Source of the DNA: Halomonas sp. Y3
GTDB taxonomy: Bacteria; Pseudomonadota; Gammaproteobacteria; Pseudomonadales; Halomonadaceae
Length of the DNA stretch: 64,000 bases
Direction of reading: 5' to 3'
Assembly: GCF_024137965.1 (NCBI RefSeq)
Contig: NZ_CP099975.1
Span: forward strand, 1,674,001-1,738,000
The position numbers and the translations under genes are program-made. Below, piece by piece: positions 9,545 to 22,431 of the stretch (position 1 is the stretch's first letter; each line of letters begins with the position of its first letter). The notes beneath the pieces were generated by a model, which saw nothing but the letters and a program-made list of their open reading frames with translations, searched no databases and was not told where the DNA came from.

Positions 9545-10359
9545 TGGCACAGAGCAACAACTCCATCAAGAAGATCCTGACGGTGGCGTTCGCACTTTGT
9601 ATCGTGTGTTCGGTCATCGTCTCCACCGCCGCGGTGGCGCTGCGTCCCATGCAGCAGCTCAACCAGGAGCTGGACCGCAAGACCAACATCCTGCGTGTGG
9701 CCAACCTCTATGAGCGCGGCATGGACGTGGAGGCGGCCTTCCGGGAAATCACCCCGCGTGTCGTCAACCTCGCGACCGGCGAGTACTCCGATCGTCACGA
9801 CCCGGAGACCTTCGACGGCTTCGAGTCCCGCCGCGATCCGGCCGCCTCCCGCACCCTCTCCGGCGAGCGCGATCCGGCCGGCCTCTCCCGCGTCGAGAAC
9901 TACGCCACCGTCTATCTCGTCGGCGACACCGACAACCCCGACCAGATCATCCTGCCCATTCGCGGCCAGGGCCTGTGGGGTCTGATGCGTGGCTTCCTCG
10001 CCGTGGAAGGCGACGGCAACACCATCGTCGGCATCACCTACTTCGAGCACAGCGAGACCCCCGGGCTCGGCGCCGAGGTCAACAACCCGCGCTGGCAGGC
10101 CCAGTGGGAAGGCAAGCAGGTGTTCGACGGTGAAGGCGAGCTGACCCCGGCCATTCGCGTGGCCAAGGGCAGCGGCAGCGGTGACCACGAGGTCGATGGC
10201 CTCGCCGGTGCCACCCTGACCGCCAATGGCGTCAACAACATGCTGCAGTTCTGGCTGAGTCCGGAAGGCTTCGGCGAGTATCTCGCCAAGTTCCGCAGCG
10301 GCGTCGATCAGGAAGACGCCCAGGACGCCGACGTCGAACTCGAAGCGGAAGGAGCCTGA
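9544..10359 (+). CDS. nqrC: Na+-NQR subunit C, flavoprotein
   Basis: Single-span subunit with a periplasmic FMN-binding domain that passes electrons towards NqrB. It has 271 residues, an N-terminal membrane anchor (about 12-32) and the FMN motif DGLAGATLT with Thr224 as the expected attachment site. The residue three before Thr is Ala, where Ser or Thr is usual. Flavinylation needs ApbE; the local ApbE homologue is degenerate. Confidence 0.96.
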   Translation: MAQSNNSIKKILTVAFALCIVCSVIVSTAAVALRPMQQLNQELDRKTNILRVANLYERGMDVEAAFREITPRVVNLATGEYSDRHDPETFDGFESRRDPAASRTLSGERDPAGLSRVENYATVYLVGDTDNPDQIILPIRGQGLWGLMRGFLAVEGDGNTIVGITYFEHSETPGLGAEVNNPRWQAQWEGKQVFDGEGELTPAIRVAKGSGSGDHEVDGLAGATLTANGVNNMLQFWLSPEGFGEYLAKFRSGVDQEDAQDADVELEAEGA

Positions 10360-10361
10360 TC

Positions 10362-11030
10362 ATGGCGGATGCATCAACCAAGAGCGTCCTTACGGCGCCA
10401 GTCTTCAAGAACAACCCCATCGCGCTGCAGGTGCTCGGCATCTGCTCCGCCCTGGCGGTAACCACCAGCATGAGCGTCTCGCTGGTCATGACCCTGGCGG
10501 TGATCTTCGTGACCGCCTTCTCCAACCTCTTCGTGTCGCTGATCCGGCACCACATTCCCTCGTCCATCCGCATCATCGTGCAGATGACCATCATCGCCTC
10601 TCTGGTGATCGTGGTTGACCAGGTGCTGAAGGCGTTCGCCTACGAGATGTCCAAGCAGCTCTCGGTGTTCGTTGGCCTGATCATCACCAACTGCATCGTG
10701 ATGGGGCGTGCGGAAGGCTTCGCCATGCAGAACGGTCCCAAGATGTCCTTCATCGATGGCATCGGCAACGGCCTGGGCTACGGCTTCATCCTGATGACCG
10801 TGGGCTTCTTCCGCGAGCTGTTCGGCTCCGGCAGCGTCTTCGGCTTCACCGTGCTGGAGACCGTGCAGAACGGTGGCTGGTACGTACCCAACGGCCTGCT
10901 GCTGCTGCCGCCGTCCGCGTTCTTCATCATCGGCCTGATCATCTGGGTGCTGCGCAGCTTCAACCCGGAGCAGATCGAGGAGAACGAGTTCAAGATGAAG
11001 CACAACACCGAACCGAAGGAGGCGGTGTAA
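10362..11030 (+). CDS. nqrD: Na+-NQR subunit D
   Basis: Integral membrane subunit that, with NqrE, binds an iron centre between the two proteins. It has 222 residues with six hydrophobic segments and the conserved stretch [18 protein letters not shown], which includes the conserved membrane Cys. It lies 2 bp after nqrC and directly before nqrE. Confidence 0.96.
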   Translation: MADASTKSVLTAPVFKNNPIALQVLGICSALAVTTSMSVSLVMTLAVIFVTAFSNLFVSLIRHHIPSSIRIIVQMTIIASLVIVVDQVLKAFAYEMSKQLSVFVGLIITNCIVMGRAEGFAMQNGPKMSFIDGIGNGLGYGFILMTVGFFRELFGSGSVFGFTVLETVQNGGWYVPNGLLLLPPSAFFIIGLIIWVLRSFNPEQIEENEFKMKHNTEPKEAV

Positions 11031-11031
11031 C

Positions 11032-11649
11032 ATGGAACACTATCTGAGCCTGTTCGTTGCCTCGGTCTTCGTCGAGAACCTGGCCCTGGCATTCTTCCTC
11101 GGCATGTGCACCTTCCTTGCCGTTTCCAAGAAGGTCTCCGCGGCCTTCGGCCTCGGCATCGCCGTGATCGTGGTGCTGACCATCTCCGTGCCGGTCAACA
11201 ACGTCATCTATAACGTCCTGCTGGCCGAAGGGGCGCTGGCCTGGACCGGCATCAGCGGTGCCGAGAACATCGATCTCTCCTTCCTGGGCCTGCTCAGCTA
11301 CATCGGCGTTATCGCCGCCCTGGTGCAGATCCTCGAGATGTTCCTCGACAAGTACGTGCCCGCGCTCTACAACGCCCTGGGTGTGTTCCTGCCGCTGATC
11401 ACCGTGAACTGTGCCATCCTCGGTGGCGTGCTCTTCATGGTCGAGCGTAACTACAACTTCGGCGAATCCGTGGTCTATGGCCTCGGCTCCGGCGTCGGCT
11501 GGGCGCTGGCCATCACCGCCCTGGCGGGTATCCGCGAAAAACTGAAGTACAGCGACGTTCCCGGCTCTCTCCAGGGCCTGGGCATCACCTTCATCACCGT
11601 GGGTCTGATGTCGCTGGGCTTCATGTCCTTCTCCGGCATCCAGCTCTGA
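11032..11649 (+). CDS. nqrE: Na+-NQR subunit E
   Basis: Membrane partner of NqrD in the inverted-topology pair that holds the Fe centre. It has 205 residues and six hydrophobic segments. [18 protein letters not shown] and [16 protein letters not shown] each carry a conserved Cys. A 72-bp gap with a strong hairpin separates it from nqrF, the only sizeable gap within the six structural genes. Confidence 0.97.
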   Translation: MEHYLSLFVASVFVENLALAFFLGMCTFLAVSKKVSAAFGLGIAVIVVLTISVPVNNVIYNVLLAEGALAWTGISGAENIDLSFLGLLSYIGVIAALVQILEMFLDKYVPALYNALGVFLPLITVNCAILGGVLFMVERNYNFGESVVYGLGSGVGWALAITALAGIREKLKYSDVPGSLQGLGITFITVGLMSLGFMSFSGIQL

Positions 11650-11664
11650 GGCCGCTCGAGTTCA

Positions 11665-11689
11665 CCCGGCGGCGCAGCGCGCCGCCGGG
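11665..11689 (+). other. hairpin between nqrE and nqrF
   Basis: An 11-bp perfect GC-rich stem (11665-11675 with 11679-11689) has the 3-nt loop AGC. There is no T-run, so it is more likely an RNA-processing, stability or attenuation element inside the operon than a full terminator. Confidence 0.55.
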
Positions 11690-11721
11690 CACCAGGCAAC
11701 GTCTAGCAATAGGAAACCGAC

Positions 11722-12954
11722 ATGGTTGATACAACAGTCATCTTGCTCGGTGTGGTCATGTTCACCCTGGTCGTCATCGGTCTGACCCTGGTGATCCTGG
11801 CCGCGCGCAGCAAGCTCGTCAGCACCGGGGACGTGACCATCGAGGTCAACGGCGACCCCGAGCACACCCTGACCACCCAGGCCGGCGGCAAGCTGCTCAA
11901 CACCCTGGCCGCCAACGGCATCTTCCTCTCCTCCGCCTGCGGCGGGGGCGGCTCCTGCGCCCAGTGCAAGTGCCGCGTGGAAGAGGGTGGCGGTGCCATC
12001 CTGCCCACCGAGGAGTCCCACTTCACCATGCGCGAGAAGAAGGAGGGCTGGCGCCTCTCCTGTCAGGTGCCGGTGAAGCAGGACATGAAGGTCGAGGTGC
12101 CCGAGGAGGTCTTCGGCGTCAAGAAGTGGGAGTGCGAGGTCATCGCCAACCCCAACGTCGCCACCTTCATCAAGGAGCTCAACCTCAAGCTGCCCGAGGG
12201 CGAGAACGTCGACTTCCGCGCCGGCGGCTACGTGCAGCTGGTGGCGCCGCCCTACGATATCTCCTTCAAGGATTTCGATATCGAGGAGGAGTACCGGGGC
12301 GACTGGGAGAAGTTCGATCTCTACAAGATCTCCCACAAGAACAACGAGGAAGTCATCCGCGCCTACTCCATGGCGAACTATCCGGAAGAGAAGGGCATCC
12401 TCAAGTTCAATATCCGGATCGCCACGCCGCCGCCCAACACCAACCATCCGCCGGGCCTGATGTCCACCTACGTCTTCAGCCTGAAGCCGGGTGACAAGGT
12501 CACCGTGATGGGTCCCTTCGGCGAGTTCTTCGCCAAGGACACCGATGCCGAGATGGTCTTCGTCGGCGGCGGTGCGGGCATGGCGCCGATGCGCAGCCAC
12601 ATCTTCGATCAGCTCAAGCGCCTCAAGTCCAAGCGCAAGATCTCGTTCTGGTATGGCGCGCGCTCCTGGCGCGAGACCTTCTACAACGACGAGTACGACC
12701 AGCTGGCCGAGGAGTTCCCGAACTTCGAGTGGCACCTGGCGCTCTCCGACCCGATGCCCGAGGACAATTGGGATGGACCCACCGGCTTCATCCACAACGT
12801 CCTCTACGAGAACTACCTCAAGGACCATCCGGCCCCCGAGGATTGCGAGTACTACATGTGCGGGCCGCCCATGATGAACGCTTCCGTCATCAAGATGCTG
12901 CTCGATCTGGGCGTCGAGCCCGAGAACATCCTGCTGGACGACTTTGGCGGATGA
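11722..12954 (+). CDS. nqrF: Na+-NQR subunit F, NADH dehydrogenase component
   Basis: Entry point for electrons: oxidises NADH through FAD and a 2Fe-2S cluster. It has 410 residues with an N-terminal transmembrane helix (about 5-27), a ferredoxin domain with Cys73, Cys79, Cys82 and Cys114 binding the cluster, and a ferredoxin-reductase domain ([11 protein letters not shown] for [15 protein letters not shown] for NADH). The C-terminus LLDDFGG is typical. Its stop overlaps the start of the apbE-like gene (ATGA). Confidence 0.97.
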   Translation: MVDTTVILLGVVMFTLVVIGLTLVILAARSKLVSTGDVTIEVNGDPEHTLTTQAGGKLLNTLAANGIFLSSACGGGGSCAQCKCRVEEGGGAILPTEESHFTMREKKEGWRLSCQVPVKQDMKVEVPEEVFGVKKWECEVIANPNVATFIKELNLKLPEGENVDFRAGGYVQLVAPPYDISFKDFDIEEEYRGDWEKFDLYKISHKNNEEVIRAYSMANYPEEKGILKFNIRIATPPPNTNHPPGLMSTYVFSLKPGDKVTVMGPFGEFFAKDTDAEMVFVGGGAGMAPMRSHIFDQLKRLKSKRKISFWYGARSWRETFYNDEYDQLAEEFPNFEWHLALSDPMPEDNWDGPTGFIHNVLYENYLKDHPAPEDCEYYMCGPPMMNASVIKMLLDLGVEPENILLDDFGG

Positions 12955-13706
12955 TCTCCCTCGCCGCGAGGCGACACCCGGGGCTGGCCATGCGGCCAGC
13001 CCTCTTTCTATTCGCCCTGCTGACGCCGCTGCTTCTGCTGGCGGGCTGTCGTCAGCAGGGAGAGTGGCACATTTTCGAGGGCGTGGCCCTCGGCAGCGGC
13101 TACCACATCACGCTGAATGGCGACCTGGGCCCGGGCGAGTCCGCCCTGGTCGAGGCCGCCATCCAGGGTGAACTGGCAAGCCTCGACAATGACATCCAGC
13201 TGCTCCAGCACCTGCTGGCTGCCGGATGGCCTATGGTCCTGGGCCCGCCCGGAGCGCAGGTGCCCGATGACCTGCTGTCGCTCTATCGGGCCCGGGCGGT
13301 GGATCACCTGGCCCATGTGCTCGGCGAGTTTGGCGTGGAGCACGCCCTGGTCGAGCTGGGCGGCGTCCAGCGCACCCTGGGCAGGGCGGGGCGCCACCCC
13401 TGGCGGGTGCGACTGCCGCGCACCGGCCTTACGTCGGCTCCCGACGCCGCGCTGCGGCTGGAGGGCGCCGCCCTGGTTACCCGCAGCGCCGCGCGGCGAC
13501 CCGAAGCGGATGCGCCGGGAGAGGCGAGGGTGCTTGCCGTCAGCGTTGTGGCCGAGAGCGCCGAGGCGGCGGACCATCTGGCCCGGGAGCTGCTGGCCTC
13601 TCCCCTGGAGGCGGCCATGGAACAGCCGGCCCGGGTTGTTGTCCTCACGCCACGGGGCATCACACTACATATTGGCGCCGGCCTCGAGCCCCTGCTCGAG
13701 CGCTGA
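12951..13706 (+). CDS. degenerate ApbE-like lipoprotein
   Basis: It sits where nqr operons usually encode ApbE, the FAD:protein FMN transferase that flavinylates NqrB and NqrC. The 251-residue product (238 from ATG 12990) keeps the lipobox LLLAGC, the early [15 protein letters not shown] and a segment resembling the middle of ApbE ([23 protein letters not shown]). Compared with the roughly 340-residue family it lacks about 120 central residues (the FAD-binding AKGYAVD context), the H-x-x-DPxTG motif, and the Mg-ligand Thr: DALAT is replaced by DHLAR. The frame is intact and coupled to nqrF, so it may be a retained non-enzymatic remnant. Catalytic activity is unlikely. Confidence 0.75.
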   Translation: MISLAARRHPGLAMRPALFLFALLTPLLLLAGCRQQGEWHIFEGVALGSGYHITLNGDLGPGESALVEAAIQGELASLDNDIQLLQHLLAAGWPMVLGPPGAQVPDDLLSLYRARAVDHLAHVLGEFGVEHALVELGGVQRTLGRAGRHPWRVRLPRTGLTSAPDAALRLEGAALVTRSAARRPEADAPGEARVLAVSVVAESAEAADHLARELLASPLEAAMEQPARVVVLTPRGITLHIGAGLEPLLER

Positions 13707-13720
13707 GCGAGGAGAACGAC

Positions 13721-13975
13721 ATGACCATCTGGATTATCGCTTTTGTCTTCATGCTGCTGATCATGGCCGCCATGGCCGTGGGGGTGATCCTCGGGCGCAA
13801 GCCTATCGCCGGCTCCTGCGGCGGCCTCAACCAGCTGGGCCTCAAGGAGGGCTGTGAGGTGTGCGGCGGCAAGGACGAGGTGTGCGAGGAGGAGAATCGC
13901 AAGCGCGGCAGCGCCCGTCGCCGCAGCGACGAGAGCCGCGGCGCCGACCTGGGGTACGATGCCACCCGGCGCTGA
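13721..13975 (+). CDS. nqrM: Na+-NQR maturation protein NqrM
   Basis: Small membrane-anchored protein needed to mature Na+-NQR, probably by delivering iron to the NqrD/NqrE centre. It has 84 residues: one transmembrane helix (about 3-24), then Cys33, Cys45, Cys48 and Cys55 (GSCGG, GCEVCGG, EVCEEE) as in the DUF539/NqrM family, and a basic tail. It is the last gene of the nqr operon. Confidence 0.93.
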   Translation: MTIWIIAFVFMLLIMAAMAVGVILGRKPIAGSCGGLNQLGLKEGCEVCGGKDEVCEEENRKRGSARRRSDESRGADLGYDATRR

Positions 13976-14017
13976 GGCGTAGGAACAAGGGGCAAGGGGC
14001 AAGGCCGCCAGCAAGTA

Positions 14018-14041
14018 GTAGGAGCGCAGATTCTGCGCGAT
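14018..14041 (+). repeat. solitary REP element (type A)
   Basis: A 24-bp GTAG-headed repeat with the palindromic core GCGCAGATTCTGCGC and a GAT tail. It is identical to the A elements of the two arrays near 54 and 59 kb. It lies alone between nqrM and sthA. Confidence 0.85.
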
Positions 14042-14124
14042 GGCTCATGATCCGGGGTAGGGCAGCTGGGGCCCTTGACCCCCGCCCCTCGTAACCGATA
14101 TCGAACAAGGAGACGCGAGGATCA

Positions 14125-15516
<1,392 letters not shown>

Positions 15517-15557
15517 ACCCGCTCTGTCGCCGGCTCCTCTGTACAGAGACACGCTGA

Positions 15558-15590
15558 GACGAACCCCGCGCCCCGCGGGGTTCGTCGTTT
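15558..15590. terminator. terminator after sthA, shared with DUF488 gene
   Basis: A 13-bp inverted repeat (15558-15570 with 15574-15586, loop CCC) is followed by GTTT. It lies between convergent genes. Confidence 0.8.
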
Positions 15591-15603
15591 CAGGGTGCGG
15601 GGC

Positions 15604-16029
15604 TCAGCGTTCCTTCAGCTCATGGGCATAGCAGGGCGGCGAGGCGGTTTCCAGGTCCGCAGCATCCTCCTCCCGCAGCGCCCGCAGCAGCGCCTCCTGG
15701 AGAATCGGCAGGTGGGAGGCCTCGAGGTTCCGCGAGGCGGTGAGCAGGGTGAGTCGGCCGCGGCGGGCATAGCGCATCAGCGGGATCAGCCGGGCAGGGT
15801 CATCGCGCAGCTCGCCGCGATAGCGCACGGCAAAGACGAAGGCGCTGATATCACCCTGGTGGTACTGGCGGCGCAGGGTGGGACTGGGTGAGGCGTCCCG
15901 GTACCACTCGGTCAACGCCAGACTCGCCTCGTTCTTGCCCCGCGGCCAGAGGCGGTCGACCAGCACCCTGGCACCATCGTCCTCCTCGGCCGCCTGATAG
16001 ATGCGCTTGATCACGATAGCGTAGCTCAT
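15604..16029 (-). CDS. DUF488 family protein
   Basis: The 141-residue product matches the DUF488 (YeaO-like) family: an N-terminal IKRIYQAAEEDDGARVLVDRLWPRGK, a central EWYRDASPSPTLRRQY, and a late LTLLTASRNLEASH resembling the region with a conserved Cys/Ser in other members. The biochemical function is unknown. Its start overlaps the end of the upstream peptidase-like gene by 4 bp, so the two are probably co-transcribed. Confidence 0.85.
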   Translation of the reverse strand: MSYAIVIKRIYQAAEEDDGARVLVDRLWPRGKNEASLALTEWYRDASPSPTLRRQYHQGDISAFVFAVRYRGELRDDPARLIPLMRYARRGRLTLLTASRNLEASHLPILQEALLRALREEDAADLETASPPCYAHELKER

Positions 16030-17006
16030 GGGGACGCCTCCTCGATGTCTTCAAGGGCCCGGTGGGCATGGGGCTGCCAGTGACCGGGCAGGGCGGCAGC
16101 GCGCTCCAGAGCCTCCCGGGCGCCGGCGGTATCGCCCTGGCCGCGCCTGGCCAGGCCCAGGTTGAGCCAGGCCACGGCGAGCCCCGGCTCGGCTGCAACC
16201 GCCTGCTCGAAGGCCGCAATGGCGCCCTCGGCGTCACCGCCGGCGTGGCGGGCGTTGCCCAGGCCGAACTGCACCATGCCCTGGCTTGGGAAACGCTCGG
16301 CCAGCGCCTCCCAGGCGGGCAGGGCGGCCTCCACCCCCTGGGTGCGTTCAAAGTCGCTGATCGCTTCCATGGCGCGGTGGGGGCGCGCCCCGACCGGCAG
16401 CTCGCCGGGGGGGAGGGCCACGAAGGCCCAGCGCTCGCTGCGCGCCCAGGTGGCGTCGAAGCGGCGGAAGGACTCGATGCGGCGCGGCTCCTCCCCGCTG
16501 TGGAGAGTGAGCTCGTCACGGTCGAGATCGAAGCCGATGGCCACCGCATAGTGCCACATGGGCCAGGCGGGCAGCGCCAGGTTCTGCATCACCACCGTCG
16601 GATGCCCGGCGGCGAGCTCCAGCAGCAGGGCATCCAGGCGGCCGTCGATCAGGAAGGGAATTCGTCCGTGGCGGCGCACCGTGGCCAGCATCTCAGGCTG
16701 CACGCTGCCGTCGCGGCCGGGCAGGAAGACCTGGGGGATCAGGGTGTCGACATCCACATCGATGCCGCCGTCATTGAGCACCATGGCAAGCGATGCCGGG
16801 CCGCACTGGTAGTCGCGCTGGGCATGGAAGGGGACCTCATCGAGCAGCAGCTGGCGGGGCAGGGACTGCTCGGTGGACTCGGGGAGGCGCGGCGTGGCAG
16901 CACAGCCGGCGACCAGCAGGATCGTCAGCATCAACGCAAGAACGCCCGCGGGGCGGGCGTTCCTGGCAGGTGCTGCCGCCGGCTGCCGGACAGGGCAGTC
17001 GATCAT
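16026..17006 (-). CDS. PA2778-type lipoprotein: C39-like cysteine peptidase with TPR
   Basis: A 326-residue predicted lipoprotein (lipobox LVAGC, Cys35). Residues about 55-200 form a papain-like C39 domain: DYQCGPASLAMVLND gives Cys68, and MWHYAVAIGFD supplies the likely His. Residues about 215-320 hold tetratricopeptide repeats (GLGNARHAGGDAEGAIAAFEQAVAAEPGLAVAWLNLGLA). ATG 17004-17006 has GAGGGGAG five bases upstream. It pairs with the PA2779-type gene 10 bp upstream, a combination known from Pseudomonas. The substrate is unknown. Confidence 0.8.
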   Translation of the reverse strand: MIDCPVRQPAAAPARNARPAGVLALMLTILLVAGCAATPRLPESTEQSLPRQLLLDEVPFHAQRDYQCGPASLAMVLNDGGIDVDVDTLIPQVFLPGRDGSVQPEMLATVRRHGRIPFLIDGRLDALLLELAAGHPTVVMQNLALPAWPMWHYAVAIGFDLDRDELTLHSGEEPRRIESFRRFDATWARSERWAFVALPPGELPVGARPHRAMEAISDFERTQGVEAALPAWEALAERFPSQGMVQFGLGNARHAGGDAEGAIAAFEQAVAAEPGLAVAWLNLGLARRGQGDTAGAREALERAAALPGHWQPHAHRALEDIEEASP

Positions 17007-17016
17007 GGCACTCCCC

Positions 17017-17415
17017 TCAGCGGGTGAAGGGGAAGACGTTGGTCAGGCCGAGGATATCGGTGACCAGCAGGATCACGAAGACCGCAAAGAGGGCGCCTAC
17101 GGCGCTGGCGCCGGCGGGCAGCTGCTCCAGCTGCTCGGCCATCTGGGCGGCCTCGGCGTCGGAGAGCGCCGCGACCCGGGCCTCGACCTCGGCGGGGTCA
17201 ACGCCCTGGGCGACCAGCTGCTCCTGGACGTCGCTGCGGGTCAGGATCTCCTGGATCCGCTCGCGATCGGCCTGGCCGCGCTCGGCGTTCAGGGCCGCCT
17301 GGGTGGTGATCAGGTCGCTGCCGTCGGGGGCCGGAGCGGCGACCGCGGGGAGGCTGCCCAGCATCAGGGCGGCGATCAGCAGCGGGCTCAGGTAGCGGCA
17401 GAGCTTCTTCATCAT
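17017..17415 (-). CDS. PA2779-family small membrane protein
   Basis: The 132-residue product has a signal peptide (about 1-26, ending AVAA), a charged helical middle (ERGQADRERIQEILTRSDVQEQLVAQGVDPAEVEARVAAL, described here as positions about 44-84) and a C-terminal transmembrane helix followed by TNVFPFTR. This layout matches the family named after Pseudomonas PA2779, usually encoded beside a PA2778-type cysteine peptidase as here. Function unknown. The helical region suggests a protein-protein or envelope-anchoring role (inference). Confidence 0.8.
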   Translation of the reverse strand: MMKKLCRYLSPLLIAALMLGSLPAVAAPAPDGSDLITTQAALNAERGQADRERIQEILTRSDVQEQLVAQGVDPAEVEARVAALSDAEAAQMAEQLEQLPAGASAVGALFAVFVILLVTDILGLTNVFPFTR

Positions 17416-17511
17416 GTCGGTGTTCCTTCTTCTTCGAGTGGGCTTCCGGCTCCTTGATGATCCACGCGTCGCTTCCTGGCGAACGGGTGTGCGTCACGAT
17501 GATACCGGCAC

Positions 17512-17541
17512 AGTATAGGATGAAATGGTGTGAGATTTCAT
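17512..17541 (-). promoter_or_regulatory. candidate promoter/operator upstream of the PA2779-type gene
   Basis: On the minus strand TATACT (forward 17512-17517) fits a -10 box. A 7-bp inverted repeat ATGAAAT-N8-ATTTCAT (17520-17541) lies where the -35 region would be. It could be an operator; no factor can be named. Confidence 0.3.
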
Positions 17542-17568
17542 GCCCTTGGCGATCAACGCCTGGGGCTT

Positions 17569-18627
17569 TCACGGGATCCGGTAGGAGGCGGGCATCTCGG
17601 CGAGCAGGCCGCGGCCGCCGGCGAGTGTCAGCGCCAGGTCGTGCAGGCCGTCCCAGGGGTGCAGGGCGCCGGCCCCCTTGATGGCGAGGTCGAGACGCTG
17701 GGCGAAGAGCAGCAGCTTGTGCAGGCGCTTCACCGGCAGGCGAGAGATTGCCTGCTGGTAGGCGGGGCGGCGCTTCTCGAAGATGGCGGGCTTCTGGGCC
17801 TTGCAGGCGTGCTCGAAGCTCTGGCCCTGGTCCAGGTGCTGGTGCAGGGAGAGCAGGGTGCGCAGCTCACGGGTCAGCGCCCAGAGCACGATGGGGGGCT
17901 CCACCCCCTCGCCCCGCAGCCCTGCCATGATGCGGGTCACGCGGATGCGCTCTCCCTTGAGGCAGGCGTCCACCAGGGTAAAGACGTCGAAACGGGCGCT
18001 CTCGGCCACGCCGCCGGCCACGTCACGTGGGGCGACCCTGGCCCCCGGGGGCAGCAGCAGGGCGAGCTTCTGCAGCTCCTGGTCGGCGGCCAGCAGATTG
18101 CCTTCGGTGCGCTCGCCGAGCAGGCGGGCGGCGTCCAGGTCGAGGTTGAGGCCGTACCTTCCCGCACGGTCCCGCAGCCAGAAGCCCAGCCGCGAGAGGT
18201 CCACCGGCCATACCGGGACGAAGAGGCCGGCCTTGTCCAGCGCCTGGAACCAGGCGCTCTTCTGCTGGCGGAAGTCGAGCTTGCCCATGGCGAGCAGCAG
18301 CACGTTGTCGCTGCCCTTCAGCTCCTCGGCATAGGCCTTCAGCGCCTTGGCGCCCTCCTGACCGAGGCTGCTGCCGGCCAGGCGCAGCTCGATCAGTTTG
18401 GCGCTGGCGAACAGCGAGAGGCTGGCGGAGGCCTCGTGGAGGCGCCCCCAGGCGAAGTTGCCCTCCACGTGGAGAATCTCCCGCTCCTCGATGCCCCGAG
18501 CGCGGGCCGCGGCGCGCACGGCGTCGCAGGCCTCCATGTGCTGCAGCGGCTCCTCGCCGGCGACGATCACCACCGGCGGCAGCTTCTTGGCCAGCGCATC
18601 GGCCAGCTTGTCGGGGAAGACTTTCAA
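17569..18627 (-). CDS. holA: DNA polymerase III delta subunit
   Basis: Delta opens the beta sliding clamp within the clamp-loader complex. The 352-residue product has the family N-terminus with the beta-binding region (LPPVVIVAGEEPLQHMEACDAVRAAA; SLSLFASAKLIELRL), an AAA+-like fold without a working ATP site, and the C-terminal collar domain (LHKLLLFAQRLDLAIKGAGALHPWDGLHDLAL). It is the third gene of leuS-lptE-holA, a common gammaproteobacterial operon. Confidence 0.95.
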   Translation of the reverse strand: MKVFPDKLADALAKKLPPVVIVAGEEPLQHMEACDAVRAAARARGIEEREILHVEGNFAWGRLHEASASLSLFASAKLIELRLAGSSLGQEGAKALKAYAEELKGSDNVLLLAMGKLDFRQQKSAWFQALDKAGLFVPVWPVDLSRLGFWLRDRAGRYGLNLDLDAARLLGERTEGNLLAADQELQKLALLLPPGARVAPRDVAGGVAESARFDVFTLVDACLKGERIRVTRIMAGLRGEGVEPPIVLWALTRELRTLLSLHQHLDQGQSFEHACKAQKPAIFEKRRPAYQQAISRLPVKRLHKLLLFAQRLDLAIKGAGALHPWDGLHDLALTLAGGRGLLAEMPASYRIP

Positions 18628-18637
18628 GAGAGCACCT

Positions 18638-19120
18638 TCACAGGGCGCGCAGGCGGTCGAGGAGCTGGCGGACGGCGGCGTCGAGAAGCTCCCGGCGGGC
18701 CTCTTCGCGCAGCTCCTCCTGGTTCAGCAGGTCGGCGTCGCTCACCGTATAGCGGGTGGAGACCTCCAGGCGCTGCTGGTCGAGCAGGTAGGCGCCATCC
18801 CTGGCGCGCTGGACCGAGAAGGGGGCGACGAGGGTCATCTCCTCGTCGCGGGGACCCGAGTCGAGCACGCTGAGGCCGCGGCGGCGGATCTCCGTCTCGC
18901 CCAGATTGAGGCGCAGGGCGGCACCCTCCTGGACCCGGGTGCCGGCGGCCTCCAGGCGCTCCCGGGCGAGGCGGGAGAGCTCGCCGTCCGGGCCGGCCAG
19001 GGCCAGCTCGTCGAGCACCGGGGACGGATCGTCGAAGCCGCGCAGGCGAAAGCCGCAGCCGGCGAGTGCCAGGCCGGCGGTGCCGGCCAGGCCCAGGGTG
19101 AGAAAGGTGCGTCGCTGCAT
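18638..19120 (-). CDS. lptE: LPS-assembly lipoprotein LptE
   Basis: Outer-membrane lipoprotein that plugs the LptD barrel and helps insert lipopolysaccharide. The 160-residue product has a signal peptide with lipobox LALAGC followed directly by GFRLRG, the characteristic LptE start, then the alternating strands (LDELALAGPDGELSR; RYTVSDADLL) and a C-terminal helix. ATG at 19118-19120. It lies 14 bp after leuS and 10 bp before holA. Confidence 0.93.
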   Translation of the reverse strand: MQRRTFLTLGLAGTAGLALAGCGFRLRGFDDPSPVLDELALAGPDGELSRLARERLEAAGTRVQEGAALRLNLGETEIRRRGLSVLDSGPRDEEMTLVAPFSVQRARDGAYLLDQQRLEVSTRYTVSDADLLNQEELREEARRELLDAAVRQLLDRLRAL

Positions 19121-19134
19121 GCCCTTGGCCCTCC

Positions 19135-21723
<2,589 letters not shown>

Positions 21724-21901
21724 CTACGGGTACCTTGCGGGTCAACGGGGCTTGTCCGGCGTCGGGGTCTGGGGCGCTTTGTGCGTCAAGACGTTGAACT
21801 ACCGGCAGGAAGTCGTCTAAATGGTAGGCAAGGATACCCCAGCACGGCCCGGCCCGGCTATGCCCGGTCCTGCCGGCACCCCTCAGGAACAGGAGCAGAT
21901 C

Positions 21902-22417
21902 ATGAGCGATTCCCACCAGCCCCATCAGGAGCACCGCCTGCGCGAAGGCTACGAGCGGATGCTCGAGCGCCTGCGGGAGGGGGCCCACGAGCTCACCTGG
22001 GAGAACCTGCAGAAGGAGCTCGACGAGGCCGTGGAGTTCGAGGCGGAGCTCGAGGAGTTCACCAAGGATGAGCTCTCGCTGCTGCGCGCCTGGGTCGAGC
22101 GCGACCTCAAGAACATGCGCCGCTACCTCAGCGCCGGCGGCGAGAGCGTGGCGACCTGGCTCGGCATCGACCTCTCGGCGCTGTCGCGCAAGGTGAGCGA
22201 GTCGCTGCTCTCCATCGCCGACCGCAGCGTGGTAGAGCGCGAACGCTTCGAGGAGGACCTGGAGGCGGCCCAGGCGGACTACTGCGAGGGCGAGATGGCG
22301 GTGCCCGGCCGCATGGCCTGCGTGCACTGCGATGCCGAGGTGGACCTCCCCGAACTCACCCGCATCGAGCCCTGCCATCAGTGCGGCCACCGCTACTTCC
22401 GGCGGGTATCGCAGTAG
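21902..22417 (+). CDS. zinc-ribbon protein, DUF1451/YbeL-type
   Basis: The 171-residue product has a long helical N-terminal region (YERMLERLREGAHELTWENLQ; EFTKDELSLLRAWVERDL) and a C-terminal four-Cys zinc ribbon (CVHCDAEVDL ... PCHQCGHRYFRR). This is the DUF1451 layout seen in E. coli YbeL, also encoded near leuS. ATG 21902 is chosen over an in-frame ATG 81 bp upstream because AGGAG precedes it at good spacing. Function unknown. Confidence 0.85.
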   Translation: MSDSHQPHQEHRLREGYERMLERLREGAHELTWENLQKELDEAVEFEAELEEFTKDELSLLRAWVERDLKNMRRYLSAGGESVATWLGIDLSALSRKVSESLLSIADRSVVERERFEEDLEAAQADYCEGEMAVPGRMACVHCDAEVDLPELTRIEPCHQCGHRYFRRVSQ

Positions 22418-22431
22418 GGCGCCTCTGGCCG

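Noticed and set aside
12951-13706. Calling the apbE-like gene a plain pseudogene
   Set aside because: The reading frame, lipobox, start overlap and coding-like composition are intact. It is a degenerate homologue rather than an obviously broken gene.
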